A DNA stretch of 45,170 nucleotides from Patescibacteria group bacterium (lineage in GTDB: Bacteria; Patescibacteriota; Patescibacteriia; Patescibacteriales; WJLG01), in NCBI GenBank assembly GCA_028716485.1, contig JAQUPS010000012.1:1-45170 (forward strand), written 5' to 3'. The translations under genes were made by a program, and so were the position numbers. The notes under the pieces were generated by a model. That model made no database searches. It was given only the letters and a program-made list of their open reading frames with translations, and was not told the origin of the DNA. Within the stretch, counting starts at the first letter, position 1. Each line of letters begins with the position of its first letter. Of the stretch, positions 11,301 to 19,640 are shown piece after piece.

Positions 11301-14019
11301 TAATTACCGTGCCCGAATCCAATTGCACTTGATTGCTGTCGATCAAACTGACGACATTGATCGTCTTGACGGCCGAGGAGCTGGCCGTGTAAAAAATATT
11401 TTGCAGCGAAGAATAAGTGAACGGCGCAAATTGATCGGAAGCGCTGCTGGCGCCGCTGTTGCCGTAATAGAGATAAATCTTGCTGGTCGTCGCGGCCGGA
11501 ATCGAATCGACTTTGATCCAAATCTTCGTCGATGACGCGGCATAATCGAACGATTGAATCCAATAAGGCAATTCGGTTGTCTGGCTGGAATTGGTAAAGC
11601 GGATATCACTGCCGTCGGCTTTGATGTTGCGCCAGAAATCGCGGCTGGTGGACGAAGAAATTTCCAGATAAAGCTGGTGATCGGCGAGCGTGCCCGCATT
11701 GCCGGTGTTATCGATAGTAATCGGCAAACGATAATTCCAGCCCGAATTCCACCAGGGATCAAGCAAGCCATAGCCGTCGTTATTGCCGACCGCTTCAATA
11801 TAGAACTCCCCTTCCGAATTCGGCTGAAAACCGATAACGGCCTTGAAATATTTTACTTGGCCCGGAGCGATGGTCACGCCCTCGGCGGTGGTTTTTTTAT
11901 TAGTGAAATTATCCGGAACTTTTTTGAGCTGCGGACCCAGGCCCAGGATTTTTTGCAGCAAATTTTCCCGCGGCGCGATCGCCTGGCCGCCCAGCGCCAC
12001 TTCCTGCCAGCGGTCGGCGTATTGGATTTTTTCCACCGTGCCGGTCATCACGCCATTAATCCGGCAATAGCGGCGATTGGGGCTCACCTCGTCGCAAGCC
12101 CGCTGTTCTTCGCTTGGATAGCAGCTCCAAATATTTTCCCGTTTATCCCAGCCGTTGGCGCAATCATAAATCTGCGCTTCGTATTTCGGCACTTCAGTCA
12201 GATAAGGACTGTTGGGAATAAGCTGATCCATCTTGACCACCGAGGAGCTGGTGGCGGGAAAATAAAATTGGAAATTCATCTGTTCGTCCCGGAGGCCGGT
12301 ATTCTCGACGCTGAAATACATCTCGGCATTGGTTAAGCCGAAATAATTTTTCTTGTCGCTTTTGATTATCAGATTTTCATTGCTGTTTTCATCGGTCCAG
12401 CTGAAATTTATTTCCCGCCCGTCGATATTCAATTTATCCTTGTCCGTAATTTTCGGTTTTTCTTCCGGCTTGGCCGATCCGTTCTGATAAGAAATTTCCA
12501 CCCAGACGCTGTCGAGATAAGCGCTGAAATTTCCGCCGTCCGGTTCTGTTCCCTGGAATTTCAAACGCAGCTTATCCAAATCACGCCAGTCGTTCAAAAA
12601 CGGCGCGTCAAAACTTAAATATCCGCCGCGATCGGCATTAGAGAGACTGCTTGCGTCAATTTTTCCAAGCTCTCGCCAGACATTACCGCCGCCTTCATCG
12701 GCAAAAGAATACCAGATGACGATCGGCGCGCTGGTTGCGGCCGAATTTTCCTCGGCGCCGGCGCCGGTGGGCGCGAAGAAATCCAAAATCTTTTGCATAA
12801 TCGCGCCCGCGGCCGAACCGCTGTTTTCCGAAGAAGAAGCTATACTGCCGGAATCAGCCATTGGCTGAACCGTTGCGTTATTTTCTATTGTTGAAGAAGC
12901 GATAGCCTTAATTGTCGAGGTTGAAACCTTATTTTTCCGGATATCTTGGGCAATGGCCGCCAGAGAAATTTTGATTTTCGCGCTCTTAAACGGCCCGAAA
13001 AGGATATTGCGGTCATCGGCGGCCGAACCCCATTGCGTTTCCGCCATTGCCAGCTTGCCCAATAATGTCTGGCCAATTTCTTTCTTGCCGGCCGCAAAAA
13101 TATTCTTTAATTCTTTCAGCCATGATACCGGCCCGGCGGAATCCGCGGCCGGCGAACTATTTTCAGCCGGCTGAACAGCCGGCTCTTGAACAGGCTGGGA
13201 ATCGGGCAAATGATTTGGCGTTTCGACCGCCGGAGTTTCATTCGCGGGCGCGGCCGATGAATCAGTGTTAGTGTCCGGCGCGACGGTCGCCGCCGATTCG
13301 GTCGGAGCAGAATTATCCAGCGCCGGAGCGACAGGAGGCTCGGGCTGCGCCGGTAAAGAATTATCCGAAATCGGCGGCGAAGAAATTTGCGCGGCAGGAT
13401 CCGCGGCCGGGGAATCAGCGGCCGGGGAACTGCTATTTTCCAAAGTTGAGGAAGCAATGATTGATTCCGGCGATGAAGATGATTGCAAACCAGCCGGAGA
13501 AATATTTTGTTCCGCGGCAGCGGCCGCGCTGTCGGGATTATTATTTTCTAAAACCGGCTGAGTCGTCGAGGCCGGGTGTTCGATGATGGGCGCGTAATTT
13601 TTAATAAAATCTTGCGTGGTGAAATTATCGCAAATCAGCGCTTGCTGGCCGCCGGAATAAATCACGGAATTGTCAGCGCTGAAATCAGCAGCCGCGCCAG
13701 CCTCGGTTATTTGCGGCGCGCCCAAAACCCGATCAACCCCAACCCAAGAATTTCCCGCCCCCTCGACTTGCGAAGCGTTGGCGTAAAAATCAACCGTGGC
13801 GATATTATCCGTGCCGGTCGCGTGCAAAGTTTTATTAAGAACGACGACAAATCCGCCGATAGCGAACAGATAAAAAGCGATAATCAAAACTTTCGCCAGC
13901 AGCGGAGAGATAACAAAACTCGGGCGGATATTTTTTGTCCGTTTTTTCCGAGGCTGGATACCAAAAAACAGAGGCCTCGCTTTTCCCGCTTTTGCATGCG
14001 CTGAAAGTCCCCTTTGCAT
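8317..14019 (-). CDS. Large surface protein with DUF2341 and FN3-like modules
   Basis: About 1,900 residues from the ATG at 14019; an upstream in-frame TTG at 14034 is possible but coincides with the predicted transcription start. A basic N-terminus (RKKRTKN) precedes a membrane segment at about 40-65. Residues about 150-300 are a Ser/Ala/Pro/Thr linker typical of wall-spanning stalks. A DUF2341 domain starts near 750 (DPWWNSGWNYRLP) and ends near 865 (KIYLYYGNSG). Two two-cysteine modules (each ending TYCLRLTAND) and two FN3-like domains follow, matching those of the neighbouring 1-8110 protein. The last residues are HYRWRNDNGGG. I recall the HYRWRND motif from other CPR surface proteins, where sequence usually continues after it, so this copy may be C-terminally cut. 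Role is probably adhesion or an external fibre (inference). Confidence 0.9.
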   Translation of the reverse strand: MQRGLSAHAKAGKARPLFFGIQPRKKRTKNIRPSFVISPLLAKVLIIAFYLFAIGGFVVVLNKTLHATGTDNIATVDFYANASQVEGAGNSWVGVDRVLGAPQITEAGAAADFSADNSVIYSGGQQALICDNFTTQDFIKNYAPIIEHPASTTQPVLENNNPDSAAAAAEQNISPAGLQSSSSPESIIASSTLENSSSPAADSPAADPAAQISSPPISDNSLPAQPEPPVAPALDNSAPTESAATVAPDTNTDSSAAPANETPAVETPNHLPDSQPVQEPAVQPAENSSPAADSAGPVSWLKELKNIFAAGKKEIGQTLLGKLAMAETQWGSAADDRNILFGPFKSAKIKISLAAIAQDIRKNKVSTSTIKAIASSTIENNATVQPMADSGSIASSSENSGSAAGAIMQKILDFFAPTGAGAEENSAATSAPIVIWYSFADEGGGNVWRELGKIDASSLSNADRGGYLSFDAPFLNDWRDLDKLRLKFQGTEPDGGNFSAYLDSVWVEISYQNGSAKPEEKPKITDKDKLNIDGREINFSWTDENSNENLIIKSDKKNYFGLTNAEMYFSVENTGLRDEQMNFQFYFPATSSSVVKMDQLIPNSPYLTEVPKYEAQIYDCANGWDKRENIWSCYPSEEQRACDEVSPNRRYCRINGVMTGTVEKIQYADRWQEVALGGQAIAPRENLLQKILGLGPQLKKVPDNFTNKKTTAEGVTIAPGQVKYFKAVIGFQPNSEGEFYIEAVGNNDGYGLLDPWWNSGWNYRLPITIDNTGNAGTLADHQLYLEISSSTSRDFWRNIKADGSDIRFTNSSQTTELPYWIQSFDYAASSTKIWIKVDSIPAATTSKIYLYYGNSGASSASDQFAPFTYSSLQNIFYTASSSAVKTINVVSLIDSNQVQLDSGTVINLNRQQTAVFTGFNSNSVIKAKGPLMAKLSGGAALESALPISFTGTSFVIPSFRHAENFNVYAPFADATTTIYDGATLKQTHSVAAGSAWMATQDIATDSIAIVEATKPVLFSFANSGPGDSLLGYPAGNSDLYGVKSRYNLIGAGSASSFSIYCSNNSSTTISSLARGAMQTNQICTGEVKGAGNAVRLGNISGAINAIQQDEGTSTESTMFLPFKEFSAEYMLPTNAAHIAVVCAPESGTVELSVYDQNNNFVSSSTCLGVGNYPGKAYFGAADATTYLAGSRIISTNGKPFYAYYEDTSAAGGGAETNLFGAVQTRNYSYPDPTFAFGAQQIEGPPTGIINSAAEKSDRSGKINVSIAINDLSRDNCRAKIEYVAQSGGHCDFGSPLAPLLDETFVSADLGLPVIANKNIYQIGTSTGWIDTASGTNNILFDWLSKTDLPAGDGTYCLRLTANDNISDQTAPATTTVVIDNAAPTVPGNLTLSSKTGASVTLKFAATSTDSHFRQYKIYYKLYDGAPVTEAGNLFGSSSDANLASANFNRATTTTINGLTAGLKYTFNLFAYDAFGNRSSSTAGIDVIANDPPTASFNSAAEKTDGSGRVDISFTADDANDDNTLRAKLEYQAGSLCDFTSASLATIDANNLTATFGTVQRDNSETYRIGTSSYYILTSTGENTINFDWLSATDVPAASSTYCLRLTANDGVDDQIVSSTIVVVLDNVKPSVSGNLTVGSSTETSLQLLLPITHFAQDSNEPAANAYKIFYKAGTSGVTTGDTQFVNSALNAYDFNGSSSVIVSGLSADTHYVFNIWAYDSFGNTAMATEVTAKTDADLTNKSLQFVNPESTGTTTNIAVADNSSAWNFRAKIADVDGYAALTDVTLRLADSLDYSSPFDDLKFTWTRSTGVFAETGADANGAAAVSPQSTSTCAADLCTVDFKIIFANSFTTSSVNYSGELYSTDASLRTAEDSYSNIFQIRKSWLDQQHYRWRNDNGGG

Positions 14020-14038
14020 ATTTTGTATATACAATATT

Positions 14039-14044
14039 ATTATA
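14039..14044 (-). promoter_or_regulatory. Extended -10 box for the DUF2341 surface gene
   Basis: The minus strand reads TGGTATAAT, an extended -10 (TGn TATAAT) without a recognisable TTGACA. Expected transcription start is near 14032, leaving a 5' leader of about 13 bases before the ATG at 14019 and no Shine-Dalgarno. Confidence 0.5.
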
Positions 14045-14224
14045 CCATTTCCAGAGCCTTTTTTGCCGGGAAATACGGCATTTTTTATTAATTTTTTTTC
14101 TCTATTATTAGTTAAATAATTTCAGACCAATTCTGTCTAAAAAATTAAGCCTAATTCCGACATCTGAAATCTGAAATCTAAAATCCGGATTGTGGATAAC
14201 TTGTGTTCACATTTTTTGTACAGT

Positions 14225-14252
14225 TTGACAAAAAAAATTTCCTGCATATAAA
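14225..14252 (+). promoter_or_regulatory. Candidate plus-strand promoter facing into the end of the 14291-14836 gene
   Basis: TTGACA (14225-14230), 16 bases, TATAAA (14247-14252) on the plus strand, although the next gene on that side lies on the minus strand. A transcript would start at the terminator hairpin and be antisense to the gene. Poly-A between the boxes makes chance possible. Confidence 0.3.
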
Positions 14253-14278
14253 AAAGCGGCTAATAAAAAATTAGCCGC
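14249..14278 (-). terminator. Rho-independent terminator of the 15284-14291 operon
   Basis: Stem GCGGCTAA (14256-14263) with TTAGCCGC (14271-14278), perfect 8 bp, followed on the minus strand by TTTTTTATAT. It sits 12 bases past the stop of the 14291-14836 gene. Confidence 0.85.
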
Positions 14279-14290
14279 CGACAGTCAAAA

Positions 14291-14836
14291 CTATTCTTGA
14301 CTGGACGTTTTAAGCACCCTTTTAAAAGTGCCTTTTATTTCAATTTTCTTGAATTGAAATAAATCTTCAAATTCTTGTTCAGAAAGAACCTTCGAACATG
14401 CATTTAAAAATTCTTCCGACTCATACTCGGCGACGGAAAGATAATAATCCTTATCCAGCTTCCCATTTTCTAACGCCTTTCTTAGAGGCTCAAGTTTAAG
14501 GTGCATTTTTTTCAAACTTGTTCCAATAATCTCTCTTTTCTCCGCAGGAAAATCAACTCCGAGCGCAAAATCAATTCTATTTTCAAATTGTTCCGCTATT
14601 TCTTCGGCGATACCTTTCCCTGGATTCTCTTTTTGCTTTTTAGCAAGCTCAAAATCATTCCTGGAGTAAAAATCTCCTCTAAACTTTGAAACTTCGTCAC
14701 TCCTTATTGGTCCCGTAAGCATAGCCGCGCTAAAATCTGGGTCATCACCGTGCCTGTACTTTTTTTCATCCCCATTAGCAGAAGAAAAAAACATGCCTAC
14801 AAAAACCATCAAAACAAAAATAAGATCGGCTCTCAT
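14291..14836 (-). CDS. Exported, mostly helical protein of unknown function (partner of Cys-rich protein)
   Basis: 181 residues from the ATG at 14836, chosen because AGGAGG lies 6 bases upstream; an upstream in-frame start would overlap the previous gene. Residues 1-20 are a signal peptide (hydrophobic run ending FFSSANG). The mature part is charged and predicted helical, with a C-terminal segment KVLSEQEFEDLFQFKK (about 152-167). I do not recognise the family; the periplasmic, helical, LxxxEFE style is loosely like Spy/CpxP or an inhibitor, but that is only an impression. It follows the Cys-rich secreted gene by 13 bases, which carry its ribosome site, so the two are co-transcribed. A 3' fragment of a paralogue lies at 20262-20438. 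Confidence 0.8.
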   Translation of the reverse strand: MRADLIFVLMVFVGMFFSSANGDEKKYRHGDDPDFSAAMLTGPIRSDEVSKFRGDFYSRNDFELAKKQKENPGKGIAEEIAEQFENRIDFALGVDFPAEKREIIGTSLKKMHLKLEPLRKALENGKLDKDYYLSVAEYESEEFLNACSKVLSEQEFEDLFQFKKIEIKGTFKRVLKTSSQE

Positions 14837-14849
14837 CGTATCCTCCTTG

Positions 14850-15284
14850 TTAGTTGCAATTACAACTACTGAAATTTGTACCGTATATCCCCCAAGTCGC
14901 AACAGAAAATGCGTAACCAGTAACATTGCAATTATTCAATGTTTGTCCGGTGGGATGCAGAACTCTGTTAGAATGTTGGTGGCAAACTCCATGAACACCG
15001 TAATTAAGAGTACAATAGGCATAACAAGCTGCCTTGTTACCATCACCATACCCCCCAACAACCGGGGTGCCACCTGTTTTACTGGCATTTGGCGGACAAG
15101 TATAGCAAACGCAATTACTGTAACTGCCAACGCAAACATATGTATGGTCAAGCCACTGAAAAGGGGCCGCGGCAACAGGTTTTTTGCTTGCCCATATATA
15201 CACTGAAGCTGAAACGTCGACAGTCATAATAACGAATACGCCAAAAAAAATTGACAAAAGAAAAAAAATCCTCTTGCTAAGCAT
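14850..15284 (-). CDS. Secreted Cys-rich protein with GVCHQ motif, unknown function
   Basis: 144 residues from the ATG at 15284, which has AAGGAG 7 bases upstream; an 18-residue extension to a TTG is less likely. Residues 1-26 form a signal peptide (cut after VSA). The mature chain of about 118 residues has ten cysteines, a WLDHTYVCVG stretch early, a Gly-rich middle, and GVCHQHSNRVL, in which Cys and His might form a thiol-type active site (speculative). I recall similar GVCHQ.xNR proteins in other bacteria only as uncharacterised. First gene of a two-gene operon with an exported helical protein. A toxin/inhibitor or enzyme/chaperone relation would fit but is not shown. Confidence 0.8.
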   Translation of the reverse strand: MLSKRIFFLLSIFFGVFVIMTVDVSASVYIWASKKPVAAAPFQWLDHTYVCVGSYSNCVCYTCPPNASKTGGTPVVGGYGDGNKAACYAYCTLNYGVHGVCHQHSNRVLHPTGQTLNNCNVTGYAFSVATWGIYGTNFSSCNCN

Positions 15285-15344
15285 TTTAAACTCCTTGTTG
15301 ATTTTTTTAGTTTTAGATTTGAAAGAACAAAAAAACAATAAAAG

Positions 15345-15362
15345 CTAACCGGTATTGTTCAT
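15345..15362 (-). CDS. Possible 5-codon leader ORF (MNNTG) in the operon's 5' leader
   Basis: ATG AAC AAT ACC GGT TAG is preceded at 3-4 bases by AAAGGAGGG, the strongest Shine-Dalgarno in the region. It lies about 60 bases upstream of the 15284 start inside a long leader. It may be a regulatory leader peptide, or a chance start. Confidence 0.35.
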   Translation of the reverse strand: MNNTG

Positions 15363-15404
15363 TTTCCCTCCTTTTTTAAAGGAAATAAAACTTCTAATGT
15401 TTCA

Positions 15405-15432
15405 AACATATCACAAATAAAATCCTTGTCAA
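15405..15432 (-). promoter_or_regulatory. Sigma-70-type promoter of the secreted-pair operon
   Basis: Minus strand: TTGACA (15432-15427), 16-base spacer, TATGTT (15410-15405). Predicted start near 15398 gives a leader of roughly 114 bases before the 15284 ATG, unusually long for this window. Confidence 0.65.
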
Positions 15433-15499
15433 TTGATTTTTTTTAAAAAAAACGCTAAACTATAAAACGCCATTAATAAAAAATTTAAAATAATGAAGT

Positions 15500-15889
15500 A
15501 TGATGAAAAATAAAAACATAGCTATTCTCATAAGTTTTATCCTCTTAATAGCCTCTACTATTTTCGCTTATTTTGTAATCGGCCTTTCTATCTTTGAATA
15601 TAAAATAAACTTAGCATCTATTTCCATAATCTATCCCACAATTTTATTTTTACTGTCTTTAATGTTTTTAGTTTTTAGCGTAACTACCTTTAAAAAAGAA
15701 TTTAAAAAGAATGAAAAAATCGGAATATCGCTCATCACCTTCTCGTTGCTTATTTTTGCATATAAAGGCGTCAAACTAATTCTTTCTTACACCAATGGCA
15801 ACGGCGGCGGATGGCTTGGATTTTTATTTATATTCCTAATTTGTCTATATTTGCTACTGATGGGATTGAGATTTAATAAAGGAGAGTAA
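15500..15889 (+). CDS. Small polytopic membrane protein, unknown
   Basis: 129 residues, start at 15500 (or the second ATG at 15503). Four hydrophobic segments at about 8-30, 40-63, 75-93 and 104-122, with Lys-rich loops (FKKEFKKNEK). Strongly AT-rich, Ile/Lys/Phe-heavy and unlike the GC-richer core genes. No Shine-Dalgarno. It is divergent from the secreted-pair operon and converges on groEL. No family recognised. Confidence 0.65.
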   Translation: MMKNKNIAILISFILLIASTIFAYFVIGLSIFEYKINLASISIIYPTILFLLSLMFLVFSVTTFKKEFKKNEKIGISLITFSLLIFAYKGVKLILSYTNGNGGGWLGFLFIFLICLYLLLMGLRFNKGE

Positions 15890-15981
15890 ACCAAAAGATG
15901 TTTCTAAGGCTGCCAAACCATAACGGCACAATCCTATTCGGAAGATTCTGCCAGAGCCAAATATATAATATTTTTTGTCAA

Positions 15982-16015
15982 CAAAAAAACGAGGCTGTTT
16001 AACCTCGTCTTTTTT
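15982..16015. terminator. Bidirectional terminator between the small membrane gene and groEL
   Basis: Stem ACGAGG (15989-15994) with CCTCGT (16003-16008); T-runs on both strands (minus 15988-15982, plus 16010-16015). Serves groEL and possibly the 15500 gene. Confidence 0.8.
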
Positions 16016-16049
16016 ATTCAAGACTTTTACTTTAAAACTTTGTAACTTT

Positions 16050-17786
<1,737 letters not shown>

Positions 17787-17787
17787 T

Positions 17788-18075
17788 TTATAAAATTGCT
17801 AAAATATCCGACTCGGAAACCAAGAGAACTTTTTCTCCGCCGATTTCGATTTCGTCCGCCGCGTATTTCTTGAACATCACTTTGTCGCCGGCTTTGACTG
17901 ACATCTTGGCGACCGCGCCGTTGTCCAGATTTTTTCCCGCGCCGACCGCCAGCACTGTTCCCTGCTCCGGCTTGCCCTTGTCCACCGTGTCCGGCAGAAC
18001 GATTCCGGCCTTGGTGGTTTTCTCAACCGCCGCCGGCTTGATCACCACGTTGTCATGAAGAGGTTTGATTATCAT
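17788..18075 (-). CDS. groS: 10-kDa co-chaperonin GroES
   Basis: 95 residues, normal length. Starts MIIKPLHDNVVIKP, carries the mobile-loop region (ETTKAGIVLPD type, here KTTKAGIVLPD) and the roof and C-terminal GGEKVLLVSESDILAIL. It caps the GroEL ring. First gene of the heat-shock operon. The start has no Shine-Dalgarno and is preceded by an inverted repeat and, further up, CIRCE and a consensus promoter. Confidence 0.97.
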   Translation of the reverse strand: MIIKPLHDNVVIKPAAVEKTTKAGIVLPDTVDKGKPEQGTVLAVGAGKNLDNGAVAKMSVKAGDKVMFKKYAADEIEIGGEKVLLVSESDILAIL

Positions 18076-18099
18076 ATAGAATTTTCAATTATCAATCTC

Positions 18100-18143
18100 C
18101 AATCTTCAATGATCACAAATTGAAGATTGTCGATTGAAGATTA
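18100..18143. repeat. 11-bp perfect inverted repeat in the groES leader
   Basis: CAATCTTCAAT (18100-18110) and ATTGAAGATTG (18119-18129) with an 8-base loop; a further near copy of GATTGAAGATTA follows at about 18132-18143. Transcribed as part of the groES 5' leader. Confidence 0.85.
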
Positions 18144-18207
18144 ATATAATTTGTAATATTAAACTAATTTTCAATATAATACTTTATTAAAATTCACGCC
18201 GAATTGA

Positions 18208-18234
18208 TTAGCACTCTGATAAACCAAGTGCCAA
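18208..18234. promoter_or_regulatory. CIRCE operator (HrcA site) upstream of groES
   Basis: TTAGCACTC (18208-18216), 9 bases, AAGTGCCAA (18226-18234). The left arm matches the CIRCE consensus 9/9 and the right arm 7/9 (consensus GAGTGCTAA). It begins about 10 bases past the -10 box, overlapping the expected transcription start, so a bound HrcA repressor would block initiation. hrcA itself is not in the window. Confidence 0.9.
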
Positions 18235-18244
18235 AGCATACTCC

Positions 18245-18272
18245 ATTTTAACACTTTAAATCGCCTTGTCAA
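18245..18272 (-). promoter_or_regulatory. Promoter of groES-groEL
   Basis: Minus strand TTGACA (18272-18267), 16-base spacer, TAAAAT (18250-18245). Together with the CIRCE just downstream it is a classical vegetative promoter under HrcA repression. Confidence 0.85.
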
Positions 18273-18288
18273 GAATGGATTTTTTGAC

Positions 18289-18320
18289 AAAAAAAACCGC
18301 CGGAAATTTCCTTCCGGCGG
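18289..18320 (-). terminator. Terminator of the 18329-19054 gene
   Basis: Stem CCGCCGGAA (18297-18305) with TTCCGGCGG (18312-18320), 9 bp perfect, then TTTTTTTT on the minus strand. It ends 16 bases before the groES -35 box. Confidence 0.9.
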
Positions 18321-18328
18321 ACTTAACT

Positions 18329-19054
18329 TCAATCAATGTAATTAACGGTAACGGAAAAATTAAAATTGTTTCCGGCAAACTCATAAAGCTCGTTTTTCAG
18401 CGCGGCTCTGGCTTTGGCCAAAAAAATATCCATCGCGTTAAAAGATAACTCCATTTTTTGAAAACTCCCTTTTTCGCCGGTATTCTTTAGGCACTCGCTT
18501 ACCGTCTCTTTCAGGGCATCGGAAATAAATTTATTCATCTGAACCTGCGCCGAGTAAAGATTGCCGTAACGATAAAATAATTTCATCGCTTCTTGGCAAT
18601 CACCGCTCTTTGCGTCAACTAAAAAATTTTCCGCCTGCAAACAGATCTCCCAGCGGCCGCTGGCGCCAAGAGGGATTATGGTGAGATTTGAGGCATTAAT
18701 TTTTATTTTCATCGGTAAATAAAAATAACCGTGAAAAATATCGGCCACTTTTAATTCGTCCCGGTTGTTTCCATCAAAACGCCCGCGGAAGAAAACTTCC
18801 CCTTTTTTCGCGCGGAAAAGCATCGTGCCGGTCGGTTCAATCAGCGATATTACTTCAAGGCGCAGTATGATCTTTTTAACCAGCTGCGCCAATAACACAA
18901 ATACCAATAATCCGCCGATAACCAGCAAGATTGTCAAAACAAAGACGCGCCCGCCGCCATTCGGTGAAATACAATTATAAATTTCATATCCTGCCATACC
19001 GATCATCATCACTAAAATCGAATCAATAAGCCCGAAAAATGATTTTAAAGACAT
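18329..19054 (-). CDS. Two-TM membrane protein with soluble C-terminal domain, unknown
   Basis: 241 residues; ATG at 19054 has AAGGAG 7 bases upstream. Hydrophobic segments at about 8-28 and 38-62, then a soluble domain of about 175 residues with FRAKKGEVFFRGRFDG and a helical part (YSAQVQMNKFISDALKETV). Likely membrane-anchored with the bulk on one side. No family recognised. Monocistronic: its own TTGACA promoter upstream and a strong terminator downstream. One of the accessory genes with a canonical ribosome site. Confidence 0.75.
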   Translation of the reverse strand: MSLKSFFGLIDSILVMMIGMAGYEIYNCISPNGGGRVFVLTILLVIGGLLVFVLLAQLVKKIILRLEVISLIEPTGTMLFRAKKGEVFFRGRFDGNNRDELKVADIFHGYFYLPMKIKINASNLTIIPLGASGRWEICLQAENFLVDAKSGDCQEAMKLFYRYGNLYSAQVQMNKFISDALKETVSECLKNTGEKGSFQKMELSFNAMDIFLAKARAALKNELYEFAGNNFNFSVTVNYID

Positions 19055-19105
19055 GCCAAACTCCTTGGTTGAATTTATGAGTCTATTGTTAAAGGACAGC
19101 TCTCA

Positions 19106-19135
19106 TTTTTACCATAGCTAACCCATAATTGTCAA
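19106..19135 (-). promoter_or_regulatory. Promoter of the 18329-19054 gene
   Basis: Minus strand TTGACA (19135-19130), 18-base spacer, TAAAAA (19111-19106); predicted leader of about 45 bases that includes the AAGGAG site. Confidence 0.6.
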
Positions 19136-19140
19136 GAATA

Positions 19141-19164
19141 AAAAAACCGCCGATAACTCGACGG
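19141..19164 (-). terminator. Terminator of the 19187-19444 gene
   Basis: Minus strand CCGTCGA-GTTA-TCGGCGG (one G-U pair) followed by TTTTTT. It sits 22 bases after the stop. Confidence 0.85.
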
Positions 19165-19186
19165 TTGCTAAAGAACTTGATGAGAA

Positions 19187-19444
19187 TTATTCGCCGAAAG
19201 CTTCCAGACACGTTTCGCATCTCCTGAAAACGCCGGCCGCTTCATTTTCCAGAGTGCACTCGGGAAAATCGCGGGAAATGCGGCATCCAGCCAAATTAGT
19301 CCCTTGGAAGAGCGCGAGACAAATGCAATTTTTGCCGCAAAGTTTCCGGTTGTCCGCCTGAATCGTCACTTGCAGTGATGTTTTCTTGGTCTTGCTGAAA
19401 ATCTTTACGGTTTTTACCTCCATTACGGCGCTGGCTTGTTCCAT
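19187..19444 (-). CDS. Small Cys-rich protein, unknown
   Basis: 85 residues; ATG at 19444 preceded by AAAGGAG at 7 bases. The first half is basic (KTVKIFSKTKKTS); the second half has seven cysteines in LCGKNCICLA, AGCRI, PECTL and RRCETCLEAFGE, suggesting a zinc or Fe-S binding knot. No signal peptide, so probably cytoplasmic. Monocistronic with a near-consensus promoter and a strong terminator, so likely well expressed. No family recognised. Confidence 0.75.
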   Translation of the reverse strand: MEQASAVMEVKTVKIFSKTKKTSLQVTIQADNRKLCGKNCICLALFQGTNLAGCRISRDFPECTLENEAAGVFRRCETCLEAFGE

Positions 19445-19481
19445 TAGACGCTCCTTTGTTTAAGTGATAAACATTGCCGAT

Positions 19482-19510
19482 ACTATAAAGCAAAATTCAG
19501 GCCAAGTCAA
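19482..19510 (-). promoter_or_regulatory. Promoter of the small Cys-rich gene
   Basis: Minus strand TTGACT (19510-19505), 17-base spacer, TATAGT (19487-19482). Confidence 0.75.
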
Positions 19511-19640
19511 GCGAATCGAATAATCGAATGGAAAATCTAAATTTTTATATTTTATCAACTCGTGCTATTATTAAACCAGTTTTCACTTGTGCTTAGGAAG
19601 CCAACTCTCATTATAAGAGAGCTATTTAAAAAACAAAACT

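Noticed and set aside
14032-14034. TTG at 14034 as start of the DUF2341 protein
   Set aside because: The predicted transcription start from the TATAAT at 14044-14039 falls on or after this codon; the ATG at 14019 is preferred.
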